The notes below the pieces were generated by a model, which made no database searches, was not told where the DNA came from, and saw only the letters and a program-made list of their open reading frames with translations. From positions 1-64,000 of the forward strand of contig JAYQWG010000003.1 of NCBI GenBank assembly GCA_038150225.1: 64,000 bases of DNA, given 5' to 3'. Numbering within the stretch: the first letter of the stretch is position 1; each line of letters begins with the position of its first letter. Positions 52,428 through 61,188 of this stretch are shown here, one piece after another. Both the position numbers and the translations under genes were made by a program. Origin of the DNA: Lucifugimonas sp038150225 (lineage in GTDB: Bacteria > Chloroflexota > Dehalococcoidia > Lucifugimonadales > Lucifugimonadaceae).

Positions 52428-53315
52428 ATGCCGAACCAAACTCGCAGTCAGCAGGAAGTCTCGGCAGCGTATGAGCTGGTCGCTCGGAAGACAAAACAGG
52501 CATCGACGAACTTCTATTACGCGTTCAAAACGTTGCCGGAAGAGAAACGAAATGCCGTTTACGCCGGTTACGCGTTTTGCCGCCTCGCCGATGACATCGT
52601 CGACGACGAGGAATACGCGCAAACCGCCGAGCTAGACCTCGCGAATCTGAGATCAAAACTGGAACGTGCCTACGCTGGCGACGTTGAAGGAGAAATGTGG
52701 ATCGCGCTAAGCGATGCCGTCCAAAAGTACCCGATCAAAAAGCAGCATTTACTAGATGTAGTGGACGGCTGTGAGATGGATTTGCGTGGCGCTCAGTACG
52801 ACACGTTTGATGATCTACTGGTCTATTGCCACCGAGTTGCAAGTGCCACCGGTCTGGCGTTGATCGAGGTATTCGGTTACTCAGATGACACGGCTGTCGA
52901 ATATGCACTGGATTTGGGCGTTGCTCTTCAACTGACGAATATCCTCAGGGATGTCAGGGAAGATTACGAACGCGGTCGTGTTTACATCCCTCGCGAGGAT
53001 TTGATTCGATTCAATGTATCGACAGAAGACCTTGCGCTCGAAAGTCCAACACCTGAATTTAAACAGCTGATGAGATTCCAGGTCGAACGAGCCAGGAAAT
53101 ATCTGCTCTCAGGTTCTCGTGTGATTCAGTACCTCGACCGACGATCCGCCTTATGCCCCAGCGCGATGATGCGTGTGTACAAGGGATTGTTGGATCAGAT
53201 AGAGAAATCTGATTTCGACGTGCTTGGTAAGCGCCCGAGTCTCTCGAAACTTGAAAAGATCCGCCTGCTGGCAAGTATTTGGGTAAGAAACCAGGTGCTA
53301 AGGGTCACTTCCTGA
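52428..53315 (+). CDS. hpnD: Squalene synthesis enzyme HpnD (presqualene diphosphate synthase)
   Basis: A 295-aa enzyme that joins two farnesyl diphosphates into presqualene diphosphate. Motifs: KQASTNFYYAFKTLP, the first Asp-rich motif YAFCRLADDIVDDE, and the second QLTNILRDVREDYERGRVYIP. The longer frame from 52380 overlaps the end of hpnC; ATG 52428 begins just after its stop and is preferred. Its TGA overlaps the ATG of hpnE (TGATG). Confidence 0.92.
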   Translation: MPNQTRSQQEVSAAYELVARKTKQASTNFYYAFKTLPEEKRNAVYAGYAFCRLADDIVDDEEYAQTAELDLANLRSKLERAYAGDVEGEMWIALSDAVQKYPIKKQHLLDVVDGCEMDLRGAQYDTFDDLLVYCHRVASATGLALIEVFGYSDDTAVEYALDLGVALQLTNILRDVREDYERGRVYIPREDLIRFNVSTEDLALESPTPEFKQLMRFQVERARKYLLSGSRVIQYLDRRSALCPSAMMRVYKGLLDQIEKSDFDVLGKRPSLSKLEKIRLLASIWVRNQVLRVTS

Positions 53316-54739
53316 TGCAGGTAAAGAAGGTCGCTGTCATTGGTGGCGGGATCGCGGGTCTTGCAGCAGCAGTTCGGCTAACTCAACTCGGCTACCGGGT
53401 TTCAGTAATCGAAAAACGGCCATTCCTTGGTGGACGCGCCTACTCATTTACAGACCGTGAAACCGGCTTGGAGATCGACAACGGTCAACATGTCATCGTC
53501 GGAGCATGCACCGAGTTCGTTGAGTACATGGAATCCATCGGAGCGTCAGAATCCATCGAGTTCGAGCTGAATCTTAAATTTCCGGTAATTCTCAACAATC
53601 GCAAAAGTTGGCTCCAGTCACGATGGTTTCCAGGTGTCCTTGGAAATGTTGCAGGTCTGATTACTTACAAGCACCTCGATTTTTCAGACAGATTGCGGGT
53701 TCTGCGAGGTCTATTCAGCATTCGGAGGACGAACACTCAACGATCAGACGAATTCGACCAGATCACATTCACAGACTGGTTGAGGAATCATGGGCAAAAC
53801 GATCGAACCATTGAAAACTTTTGGAACCTGATCGTTTTGCCAGCACTCAATGACGACATAGGGGCTGTAAGTGCAGAAATCGGAATCGAGTTATTCAAAG
53901 TTGCTCTCCTAGGATCAACCGAAAATCCAGCGTTAGGACTCCCACTTGACCCACTGTCTGAGCTGGTTGGAAATAAAGCTCGAACGTTTCTTGAAAGTAA
54001 AAAAGCCCAGTTTCTTCTGGACTCAGATGTCACAGATTTGCTCATTGAGAACGGAAAAATTTCAGGAGTTGTTCTCGCTAACGGTAACGTAGTGAGAGCA
54101 GATGCAACAGTAGCGGCAGTTCCCGCTGATGCATTGGCCGATTTACTCCCAACGAGCGATTCGGATGAAGAAGATTTCTTTACTCCAGCAGCACAAATTG
54201 ACACAGCACCAATAGTCGCTGTTCACATTTGGTACGACCGAACGGTGATGGATGAAAAACTCGTCGCAGTGCTCAATAGTCCTCTCCAGTGGGTATTCGA
54301 CGACAGCGCCATAAAAAATTCGACTGATTCAAGTCGTCACGTTGTCATATCGTTGAGCGGTGCGTGGCAATGGCGGCACCGTTCTAAGTCGGAAATCAGG
54401 GAAATATTCGAACAAGAAATGCGGAACGTGTTCCCAAAAGCCAGGACCGCAACAATCGAAAACTTTGCGGTCGTAAAAATGGCAGAGGCGACTTTTAGGG
54501 TCACTCCTGGAATCACAGCGAACCGACTCAGTCAAAGAACTCCCCTACCCGGTCTTTATCTTGCTGGTGACTGGACCGACACCGGTTGGCCATCAACGAT
54601 GGAATCAGCGGTTAGGAGTGGTAATCTCGCGGCGAAGTACATCGACGAAGATTTGGCGAGTTCACCCCAATTAAAGTCCTCATCCTCGCCCCATTCACCA
54701 CGCAAGCTCTTGAGCAACTTAGTCAAAGTTACGAGATAA
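53315..54739 (+). CDS. hpnE: Squalene-associated FAD-dependent desaturase HpnE
   Basis: A 474-aa flavoprotein of the phytoene desaturase type, which reduces hydroxysqualene to squalene. The dinucleotide motif is VAVIGGGIAGLAAAVRLTQLGYRV near the N-terminus and the late GLYLAGDWTDTGWPSTMESAVRSGN is typical. ATG 53315 overlaps the hpnD stop by 1 bp. The C-terminal tail after the conserved end (about residues 446-474) is S/P-rich and lies over the decayed dehydrogenase gene, so it may not be conserved. Confidence 0.91.
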   Translation: MQVKKVAVIGGGIAGLAAAVRLTQLGYRVSVIEKRPFLGGRAYSFTDRETGLEIDNGQHVIVGACTEFVEYMESIGASESIEFELNLKFPVILNNRKSWLQSRWFPGVLGNVAGLITYKHLDFSDRLRVLRGLFSIRRTNTQRSDEFDQITFTDWLRNHGQNDRTIENFWNLIVLPALNDDIGAVSAEIGIELFKVALLGSTENPALGLPLDPLSELVGNKARTFLESKKAQFLLDSDVTDLLIENGKISGVVLANGNVVRADATVAAVPADALADLLPTSDSDEEDFFTPAAQIDTAPIVAVHIWYDRTVMDEKLVAVLNSPLQWVFDDSAIKNSTDSSRHVVISLSGAWQWRHRSKSEIREIFEQEMRNVFPKARTATIENFAVVKMAEATFRVTPGITANRLSQRTPLPGLYLAGDWTDTGWPSTMESAVRSGNLAAKYIDEDLASSPQLKSSSSPHSPRKLLSNLVKVTR

Positions 54740-55668
54740 CTCACGAGAGCTGGCTACCAGACGGCGTTTTGCAAGACCCAATCGGTCTTGGGAATCGTCT
54801 GAACGACGAGAATTTTCAGGCGCTTGTCGTCGAAGGCGACTTCGTTTTGAAAGAAACATTCGACCTCGCACCGAGGCTAGCTCTTGTGGGAGTGTGTCGA
54901 GGAACCACAAGCCACATCGATCTTGAAGCGGCAACTGCTCACGGTATCCGTGTCGTAAACACACCGGGACGAAATACCCACGCGGTTGCTGAAGACACAA
55001 TCGGCCTTGTCTATGCTCTAGGCAGACGAATCGCTGAGAGTAATTCCTACGTTCAATCAGGCGAGTGGGCCTCTCCCCTCAGTGCGTACAAAAATCTTCG
55101 GTCAACCGAAATTAGCAACAAAGTTCTTGGGATCGTAGGATTCGGAGACATAGGTCGCTCCGTTGCCTCAATTGCCAACGCGATCGGAATGAACGTACTC
55201 ACCTACGACCCGAATGTGCTGCCATCAGAGACCGAACGAAACGAGGCAATTTGATCCGAACTAGATTTTTTGCTTGAATCAGCAGATTTCGTCTCAATCC
55301 ACATAGGAATCCGGGCACCGGACGATCCCCTGTTCGATGCTGAATTTTTGTCGAAAATGAAAAGCTCCGCATTTTTGACTAACACGTCGACACCTGATGC
55401 GGTCGATCATCGCGCACTTGCTGCTGCGGTGAAGCAGAGACAAATATCTGGAGCTGCACTTGATGTCCACCCGACTCATCCGCTTGAGCCGAAGTCACCG
55501 TTACTGGGACTCTCGAACGTGATACTCACTCTCCACATTGCTGGTGCTACCGATGAAACGATCCAGCGGCACTCTGAAATGATGGTCGAGAACCTTCTGG
55601 CATTCGCTCGTCACGAGGAAATTCCATTTCTGGTCAACCCAGCTGTGTTGGGGATCGCAAATGACTAG
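54670..55668 (+). pseudogene. D-2-hydroxyacid dehydrogenase, in-frame stop and lost start
   Basis: A coherent protein frame reads IKVLILAPFTTQALEQL, then LGIVGFGDIGRSVASIANAIGMNVLTYDP (NAD motif), then TGA at 55252-55254, and continues in the same frame SELDFLLESADFVSIHIG to AGATDETIQRHSEMMVENLLAFARHEEIPFLVNP. No ATG, GTG or TTG occurs upstream in frame after TAA at 54622, which suggests that the start is also gone (or an unusual ATT at 54670 is used). The 5' end overlaps the hpnE 3' end. Family length would be about 330 aa. The gene is best seen as a decayed copy. Confidence 0.8.
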
Positions 55669-56400
55669 TGCTGCAACTGCTGACCGTTTTATCGCAGTCG
55701 ATTTCGGTTCAAGCCACATAAAAGTTGCAGTGGGGGCGGCAACCGGCACACCGTACATCGTCGTGAGAACACGGGTCAACTACTTCGATCCGGTCGATGC
55801 TCCAGAAACAGCTCTCGAATTCGAGCCCGGTCAAACACTAACTCTCATCATCGAGACCATCCAACGGGCATTAGCCGAATCTGAAATTGAAACCATCCTT
55901 GTTAAAGGCGTCGGAGTTACGTCCCAACGTCAAGGTCTGGTGCTTATTGGTTTCGAACAGCAGGTTCTTTACGGCGGACCAACAAGGATTTGCGAGCAAT
56001 ATTCGAAGGCGGTGAAATCGACTCTGATCCTGTCGTCGACCTGTGGGAATTGACGGGTCACAGCCCTGGCATGTTGACTGCATGGGCACGAATCAAATGG
56101 TTCGCTGAGAACATGCCCAGAGTTTTCGAAAAGATGCGTGTGGCGTGTTCGATTTCTGACTGGATCGGCTAAGAACTGATCGGCGAACTGCTACTAGATC
56201 AAACGCAAGGAGTTGAATCTGGCCTGGCAATGCTGGCGACTGGCGCCGGAGCAGATGGGATTGCCAGCTAACTTGGACTAAGCCAGATCGAACTCACAGC
56301 GGATGTTCCTTCGGGAATAACAATTGGAAATCTCAAGAACGCGTTGGCAGACCAACTTGGCTTGGATCGAAAAACTCCGGTCGTTACGTGCGGCGCCGGT
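55661..56400 (+). pseudogene. FGGY-family carbohydrate kinase, decayed
   Basis: The frame opens with ADRFIAVDFGSSHIKVAVGAATGTPYIVV, typical of FGGY kinases. A one-base loss near 55980/55981 (GGA CC-AAC) shifts the frame; the other frame continues KDLRAIFEGGEIDSDPVVDLWELTGHSPGMLTAWARIKWFAENMP. TAA at 56170-56172 (where the family has Tyr) and TAA at 56269-56271 (where it has Gln) interrupt further. The last kinase-like residues are LGLDRKTPVVTCGA, after which the sequence turns into an epimerase start. The C-terminal half of the kinase is missing. It begins at ATG 55661, overlapping the dehydrogenase stop by 8 bp. Confidence 0.82.
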
Positions 56401-56737
56401 TATATCGGCAGCTTGCTCATCCGCAGCTTGCTTGAAGACTTGAGNNNNNNNNNNNNNNNNNNNNNNNNNNNNNNNNNNNNNNNNNNNNNNNNNNNNNNNN
56501 NNNNNNNNNNNNNNNNNNNNNNNNNNNNNNNNNNNNNNNNNNNNGGTGCCACCGCTATTTCTAAAGCTCTTGATCCTTACCACCTGGAAATTGCGCCTTC
56601 AATCAAAGTCAAACCCCTCTGGGATCAGTATGATTCAGTACCCCTGGCTCGCCTCTATCGAGAAGGCAGAATCCGAACTTGGATGGAGTCCTAGATATTC
56701 ATCCAGGGAAGCCATTAAGTCCTGGGTAGATCACTGA
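56389..56737 (+). pseudogene. NAD-dependent epimerase/dehydratase fragments fused to the kinase remnant
   Basis: From about 56389 the frame reads VTCGAGYIGSLLIRSLLEDL, the N-terminal nucleotide motif of SDR-type epimerases (VTGGAGYIGS), in frame with the kinase remnant. The 100-N gap (56445-56544) hides the middle. After the gap a frame gives KVKPLWDQYDSVPLA, and a frameshift near 56645 leads to SIEKAESELGWSPRYSSREAIKSWVDH, the common C-terminus of these epimerases. So the gap probably hides about 200 codons of one epimerase gene, and the kinase's 3' half was lost at a short GTTACGTGCGGCGCCGG-like junction. Confidence 0.75.
56445..56544. other. 100-N scaffold gap, real missing sequence
   Basis: Unlike the first two gaps, the flanks (ending TTGAG and starting GGTGCC) are not copies of one another, so sequence is really missing. 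The flanking frames suggest the lost part is the middle of an epimerase gene. Confidence 0.85.
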
Positions 56738-56902
56738 TTCCCCTGTGAGTCACCTCCCATGACTGATGCCAAATATCCTCACAAAAATTTGAGATTGGAA
56801 CAGTGCGGAATCCATCTGATTGTTCGATACAATTCGATAGAGGAGATTTGAGTTCGGGGGCTGACCACCCATACAGTTCGCCGTTCCAACTACAGCGTAT
56901 TC

Positions 56903-57940
56903 ATGCCGATAGATGAATTTGATCAGATTGATCGCGAGATCATGAACATTATTCAGGCCGAGTTTCCGCTTGTGCCTGAACCATACAAAGCCATTGCCGA
57001 ACAACTTGGCATGACAGAACAGGATGTTCTCGACCGCCTTGCCGTACTTCGCAGAAAGAACGTGGTACGACAGATCGGGGCAATATTCGACACCAGGAAG
57101 CTCAAGTACCAGTCGATGCTGGTTGCCATGCGCTTCCCGGACGAACGGCTTGATGACGCAGCACGATTCCTGAATCGTCACCCTGGAATTTCTCACAACT
57201 ACGAGCGAGATGGTTATTTCAATCTCTGGTTCACGATTGCAGTCCCGCCAGACCGTTCATTAGATGACGAAGTAACCAAACTCGGCAAACTCACAGGCGC
57301 TGAATCAACCCGCCTACTCCCGACAATTCGATTCTTCAAAATTGGCGTGAACTTCGACATGGTCAAAGGTAAATCGAGTGCCACTGAGGGTTACCGACCC
57401 GAAGACCAGGGGACTACCAGCACCACGTCACCTGAAGTCACACAGGATCTAATTGACTACATCAAAGTCATGCAGGAAGACCTCGAACCGGTATCCCGTC
57501 CGTTCGACGCGATGGCATCCGAGCTCGGCATGACCGTGCAAGAGATGTTCGATAAAGCCGAGAAACTCACCGAGAGCAAGATCATGCGTCGGTACTCGGC
57601 TGTATTGCACCACCGACGTGCAGGCTTCTCCTCAAACGCAATGATTGTCTGGAAGGTTCCAGAGGGCAAAGAGGAAGAAGTTGGCGACATCATGGCTCGC
57701 CATCCTGCAGTAACCCACTGCTACCAGCGACCTACGTATGAGGACTGGCCGTACTCCCACTTCACGATGGTTCACGGAACCTCGAAAGAAGAGTGCGAGC
57801 AGTTCGCAGATGAAATCGCTGAATCCACCGGACTTTCAGACCGTCAACTTGTATACAGCTTGCGTGAATACAAGAAAACACGCGTCCGGTACTTCGTCGA
57901 AGATGAATTCATCGTCGATGAACTTCAACCAATCGTCTAA
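56903..57940 (+). CDS. Fused siroheme decarboxylase AhbA-AhbB
   Basis: A 345-aa protein made of two Lrp/AsnC-like units. Unit 1 (1-155) has a winged helix (QIDREIMNIIQAEFPLVPEPYKAIAEQLGMTEQDVLDRLAVL), and the catalytic-site motif HNYERDGYFNLWFTI at 98-112. A Thr/Ser-rich linker (about 160-180) leads to unit 2 with FDAMASELGMTVQEMFDKAEKL and HCYQRPTYEDWPYSHFTMVHG at 272-292. The pair AhbA/AhbB (or NirDL) decarboxylates siroheme to didecarboxysiroheme in the siroheme-dependent heme or heme d1 pathway. Genes are normally separate in Ahb organisms; a fusion resembles NirDL. Four tetrapyrrole genes follow on the same strand. Confidence 0.88.
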   Translation: MPIDEFDQIDREIMNIIQAEFPLVPEPYKAIAEQLGMTEQDVLDRLAVLRRKNVVRQIGAIFDTRKLKYQSMLVAMRFPDERLDDAARFLNRHPGISHNYERDGYFNLWFTIAVPPDRSLDDEVTKLGKLTGAESTRLLPTIRFFKIGVNFDMVKGKSSATEGYRPEDQGTTSTTSPEVTQDLIDYIKVMQEDLEPVSRPFDAMASELGMTVQEMFDKAEKLTESKIMRRYSAVLHHRRAGFSSNAMIVWKVPEGKEEEVGDIMARHPAVTHCYQRPTYEDWPYSHFTMVHGTSKEECEQFADEIAESTGLSDRQLVYSLREYKKTRVRYFVEDEFIVDELQPIV

Positions 57941-57984
57941 ATAAATTAGCCAACACCACGCACCCAAACAGATCGGAGATCACG

Positions 57985-58695
57985 TTGCCGCGATATTACG
58001 GTATTTACCTCGATGTTCAGGACCGCCTCGGAATCGTATTCGGAGGAGACGCTCATGAAGGTGAGCGCAAAGTCAAGTATCTTCTAGAATGTGGTTCGAA
58101 TGTAAAGCTCTTTAGCCCGGACGATGAAATCTCCCCTGCCTTGCGTGAACTCGCTGACAAGGGAGAGATTGAGTGGGTTAACCGTAAATACCAGCCAGGC
58201 GACCTCGCCGGTGGTTGGGTTGTAATCGTTGCCGACACCTCGTCGATGGAGACGAACGAAGCCATTTCAAAGGAAGCCGCTGAGCGAAACATCCTGCTCA
58301 ATGTGATGGACGTTACTCCACTTTGTAATTGGATTGCGCCATCCCTCATTCAAAGAAATGACGTAACCGTTTCTGTGTCTACTGCGGGCACTAGCCCCGC
58401 GCTCGCTCGAAGGCTCAGAGAAGAAATGTCTGCTGATAGCTGTAATTGTTTGCGCTGGGCTAATGTGGGTCCGATTTTAAGAGACGCGAGAATAAAAATA
58501 CGTGCCGAAGGAATAGTCTGCTGTCCAGAGAAGTGGCAGGATTTTATGACTCCGGAATGGCTGGAAGCAGCGGAATCAGGTGCCGCCGGAGTCGCACAGG
58601 ACAAATTGGTGAACGGCATCCGGAGCATCGCGTGTGAATCTTGTGCGCCTCATGGTTCATGCCAGAGAATCGAAACGCCTCTGCCCGAGCACTAA
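57985..58695 (+). CDS. Precorrin-2 dehydrogenase / sirohydrochlorin ferrochelatase-like (Met8 type)
   Basis: A 236-aa NAD-dependent protein. It has IVFGGDAHEGERKVKYLLECGSNVKLFSPD (nucleotide site, with GGD in place of GGG), VADTSSMETNEAISKEAAERNILLNVMDVTPLCNWIAP with the catalytic Asp of NVMD, and TVSVSTAGTSPALARRLREEM. Enzymes of this type oxidise precorrin-2 to sirohydrochlorin and may insert iron. The C-terminus has an unusual C-x2-C-x5-C group at 217, 220 and 226 (CESCAPHGSC), which could bind iron or a cluster. Start TTG 57985 with CGGAGA upstream. Confidence 0.87.
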   Translation: MPRYYGIYLDVQDRLGIVFGGDAHEGERKVKYLLECGSNVKLFSPDDEISPALRELADKGEIEWVNRKYQPGDLAGGWVVIVADTSSMETNEAISKEAAERNILLNVMDVTPLCNWIAPSLIQRNDVTVSVSTAGTSPALARRLREEMSADSCNCLRWANVGPILRDARIKIRAEGIVCCPEKWQDFMTPEWLEAAESGAAGVAQDKLVNGIRSIACESCAPHGSCQRIETPLPEH

Positions 58696-58718
58696 ATCAG
58701 GCATCCTATCGAAGCTGA

Positions 58719-59651
58719 TTGAATAGAGTGAAACCAAAAATCCGAGTAGGCACACGTGGGAGCGACCTTGCCCTGACGCAAACGGGGCACGTCGTTGACG
58801 CTTTACGCGAGCTTAATCCGGGCGTCGAATTTGAAGTGGTCGTGGTCAAAACGACCGGTGACAAAGACCAGCGCCAGAACATCGAAACCCTCGGCGTCGG
58901 CGTGTTCGTTCGTGAACTCGAAGCCGCACTTCTCGACGGTCGGGTCGATCTTGCTGTCCACAGTTTGAAGGACATGCCGTCGACTCTCCCGTCGGAGTTC
59001 AAGCTCGCTGCGGTACCGCCACGAGAGGATCCTAGGGATGCGATCATTAGCCGCTCGGGTGATTCCCTGGAAGATTTACCTGCCGGCTCACGCGTGGCTA
59101 CAGGAAGTGCACGCAGAAAAGCATTGATCAAGTCAATACGACCGGATCTCGAAGTGGAATCACTCCGAGGTAATGTTCCAACCAGGCTTGCAAAGCTTGA
59201 TGAAGACGGTGGACCTGACGCCGTAATCCTCGCGACCGCCGGTCTCAACCGCCTGGGCATATCAGAAAAAATATCTGCCCATTTGCCGTGCATGGAATTC
59301 GTCGCGGCCGTTGGTCAGGGAGCGCTTACAATTGAAGTCCGCGCCGATGATGACGCAACCTTTGAAATCGCGAACAAACTCGATGATGCTGAAACTCACG
59401 CTGCGGTCAGCGCAGAACGGGCGTTTCTCGATGTCGTTGGCGGGGGATGTTCCGCACCTGTCTCCGCGCACGCAAAAATCACCGACGGACGGATTGAAAT
59501 CTCCGGCTTTGCATCTACCCATGGCGGTTCCAAAGCGATACGTGAACGCATCTCAGGAAACGCCAGCGATGCCATTGAGCTCGGTAAAAAACTGGGCGAA
59601 TCATATGTAAAACAAGGCGCCAGGGAGCTGGTCGCCGAGAAGGTCGGTTAA
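58719..59651 (+). CDS. hemC: Hydroxymethylbilane synthase
   Basis: A 310-aa enzyme that joins four porphobilinogen units. Conserved parts are IRVGTRGSDLALTQTGHVVDAL, DLAVHSLKDMPSTLP, VATGSARRKALI, LRGNVPTRLAKL, and the dipyrromethane cofactor Cys in DVVGGGCSAPVSAHAKI. The start TTG 58719 is used; GTG 58728 is an alternative with no better Shine-Dalgarno. Next gene begins 4 bp after the stop. Confidence 0.96.
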   Translation: MNRVKPKIRVGTRGSDLALTQTGHVVDALRELNPGVEFEVVVVKTTGDKDQRQNIETLGVGVFVRELEAALLDGRVDLAVHSLKDMPSTLPSEFKLAAVPPREDPRDAIISRSGDSLEDLPAGSRVATGSARRKALIKSIRPDLEVESLRGNVPTRLAKLDEDGGPDAVILATAGLNRLGISEKISAHLPCMEFVAAVGQGALTIEVRADDDATFEIANKLDDAETHAAVSAERAFLDVVGGGCSAPVSAHAKITDGRIEISGFASTHGGSKAIRERISGNASDAIELGKKLGESYVKQGARELVAEKVG

Positions 59652-59655
59652 CTAG

Positions 59656-61179
59656 ATGGCTTCTACTGGCTCTGGAGTAGGCAAGGTTTACCTCGTTGGT
59701 GCTGGACCGGGTGATCCCGGACTCATCACCGTGAAGGGACTTGAAAGCCTTCGCAGTGCGGACGCTGTTGTCTACGACCGACTTGCATCTCCTCGGCTTT
59801 TGCTCGAAGCACGACCCGACGCGGAAATGTATGACGCGGGAAAAGGTCGAGATGATCACCGCATGACCCAGACCGAGATCAATGAACTTCTCGTGGAACT
59901 GGGCTCGGCAGGAAAGACGGTGTGCCGACTGAAAGGTGGAGATCCGTTCATTTTCGGACGAGGTGGTGAAGAAGCGATCGACCTTGCTGCTGCCGGTATC
60001 CCATGGGAAGTTGTTCCCGGAATCTCGTCCACCATCGCTGCTCCTGCTTACGCTGGGATCCCTGTGACTCAACGTGGCATGTCGACCTCGGTAACCATCG
60101 TTACCGGAAGCGAAGACCCAAACAAACCCGATTCAAATATCAACTGGGATGCCCTGGCAACGATCACCGGCACACTGGTGTTCGTTATGGGCTGGAAGAG
60201 CATGAACGATATCGTTGCAGCGCTTACCAGTCGAGGTGTACCAAACGACCGCCCGGCAGCACTTGTTCAATGGGGAACCACCCCACGACAAAACACGGTG
60301 ACTGGTCCCATAAGCGAAATTGTCGAGCGGGGCGTGGAAGCCGGTATTTCTGCACCAGTCGCTCTTGTCGTTGGTGAAGTAACGGGCTTGCGAGAAGCGC
60401 TCGCTTGGTTCGACAACCGCCCACTCTTCGGAAAGCGAGTGATCGTCACCAGGGCACGCTCGCAAGCTAGCAGACTCGTGGCCCAGCTTGAAGACCTCGG
60501 TGCTGAAGTCCTTGAGTTCCCGACAATAGAGATAGTTCCGGTTGAAGACCCTCGACCTCTCGATGAAGCCCTCAAAAATATTGATAAGTACGACTGGTTG
60601 ATGTTCACCAGTTCCAACGCCGTTCGTGGTCTTGCAGCACGGATGGACGCACTTGGCATCGACTCACGATCTCTGGCGCATTTGAAATTTGGAGTAAATG
60701 GTCCGTCAACAGCTCGTGCTCTGGGTGAAATTGGTATAAAGCCAGACGCGATTCCGAACGAGTACCTCGCAAGTGCAATGATTGATCTACTCAACGAACG
60801 AGAAATCACGCCCAGGAACGTGCTGTTTCCACGCTCAAGCATTGGTCGAGAAACCCTTGCAAACGGATTGCGCGACATGGGAGCCAACGTTGACGAAATC
60901 GTTGCTTACTCGACTCAATCCCCCGCCAATACCGGTGAACACATCCGAGCGGCGTACGAACAAGGTGTTGACTACACAACCTTCACGAGCTCATCCACAG
61001 CACGAAACATGGTCGAGCTTCTCGGGGGTAGCCCTGATCTGATCAACACGAGCAGAACTGTGATGATCGGGCCAATCACTGCCGATACAGTAAAAGAGCT
61101 CGACATAAACATTGATCTAATGTCTCCTGAGCAGTCCATTGCAGGAATCATTGAAGCTATAAAAGCGGATGTTGGTTAG
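59656..61179 (+). CDS. Bifunctional uroporphyrinogen-III C-methyltransferase / synthase (CobA-HemD)
   Basis: A 507-aa fusion. The N-terminal half (1-245) is a SAM-dependent uroporphyrinogen III methyltransferase with VYLVGAGPGDPGLITVKGLESL, VVYDRLASPRLL, VCRLKGGDPFIFGRGGEEAIDL and VVPGISSTIAAPAYAGIPVTQRG. The C-terminal half (about 255-507) is uroporphyrinogen III synthase with GKRVIVTRARSQASRLVAQLEDLGAEVLEFPTI and DYTTFTSSSTARNMVELL. The fusion takes hydroxymethylbilane directly to precorrin-2, favouring siroheme. It is placed between hemC and hemB with spacers of 4 and 9 bp. Confidence 0.94.
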   Translation: MASTGSGVGKVYLVGAGPGDPGLITVKGLESLRSADAVVYDRLASPRLLLEARPDAEMYDAGKGRDDHRMTQTEINELLVELGSAGKTVCRLKGGDPFIFGRGGEEAIDLAAAGIPWEVVPGISSTIAAPAYAGIPVTQRGMSTSVTIVTGSEDPNKPDSNINWDALATITGTLVFVMGWKSMNDIVAALTSRGVPNDRPAALVQWGTTPRQNTVTGPISEIVERGVEAGISAPVALVVGEVTGLREALAWFDNRPLFGKRVIVTRARSQASRLVAQLEDLGAEVLEFPTIEIVPVEDPRPLDEALKNIDKYDWLMFTSSNAVRGLAARMDALGIDSRSLAHLKFGVNGPSTARALGEIGIKPDAIPNEYLASAMIDLLNEREITPRNVLFPRSSIGRETLANGLRDMGANVDEIVAYSTQSPANTGEHIRAAYEQGVDYTTFTSSSTARNMVELLGGSPDLINTSRTVMIGPITADTVKELDINIDLMSPEQSIAGIIEAIKADVG

Positions 61180-61188
61180 GTAACCGAT

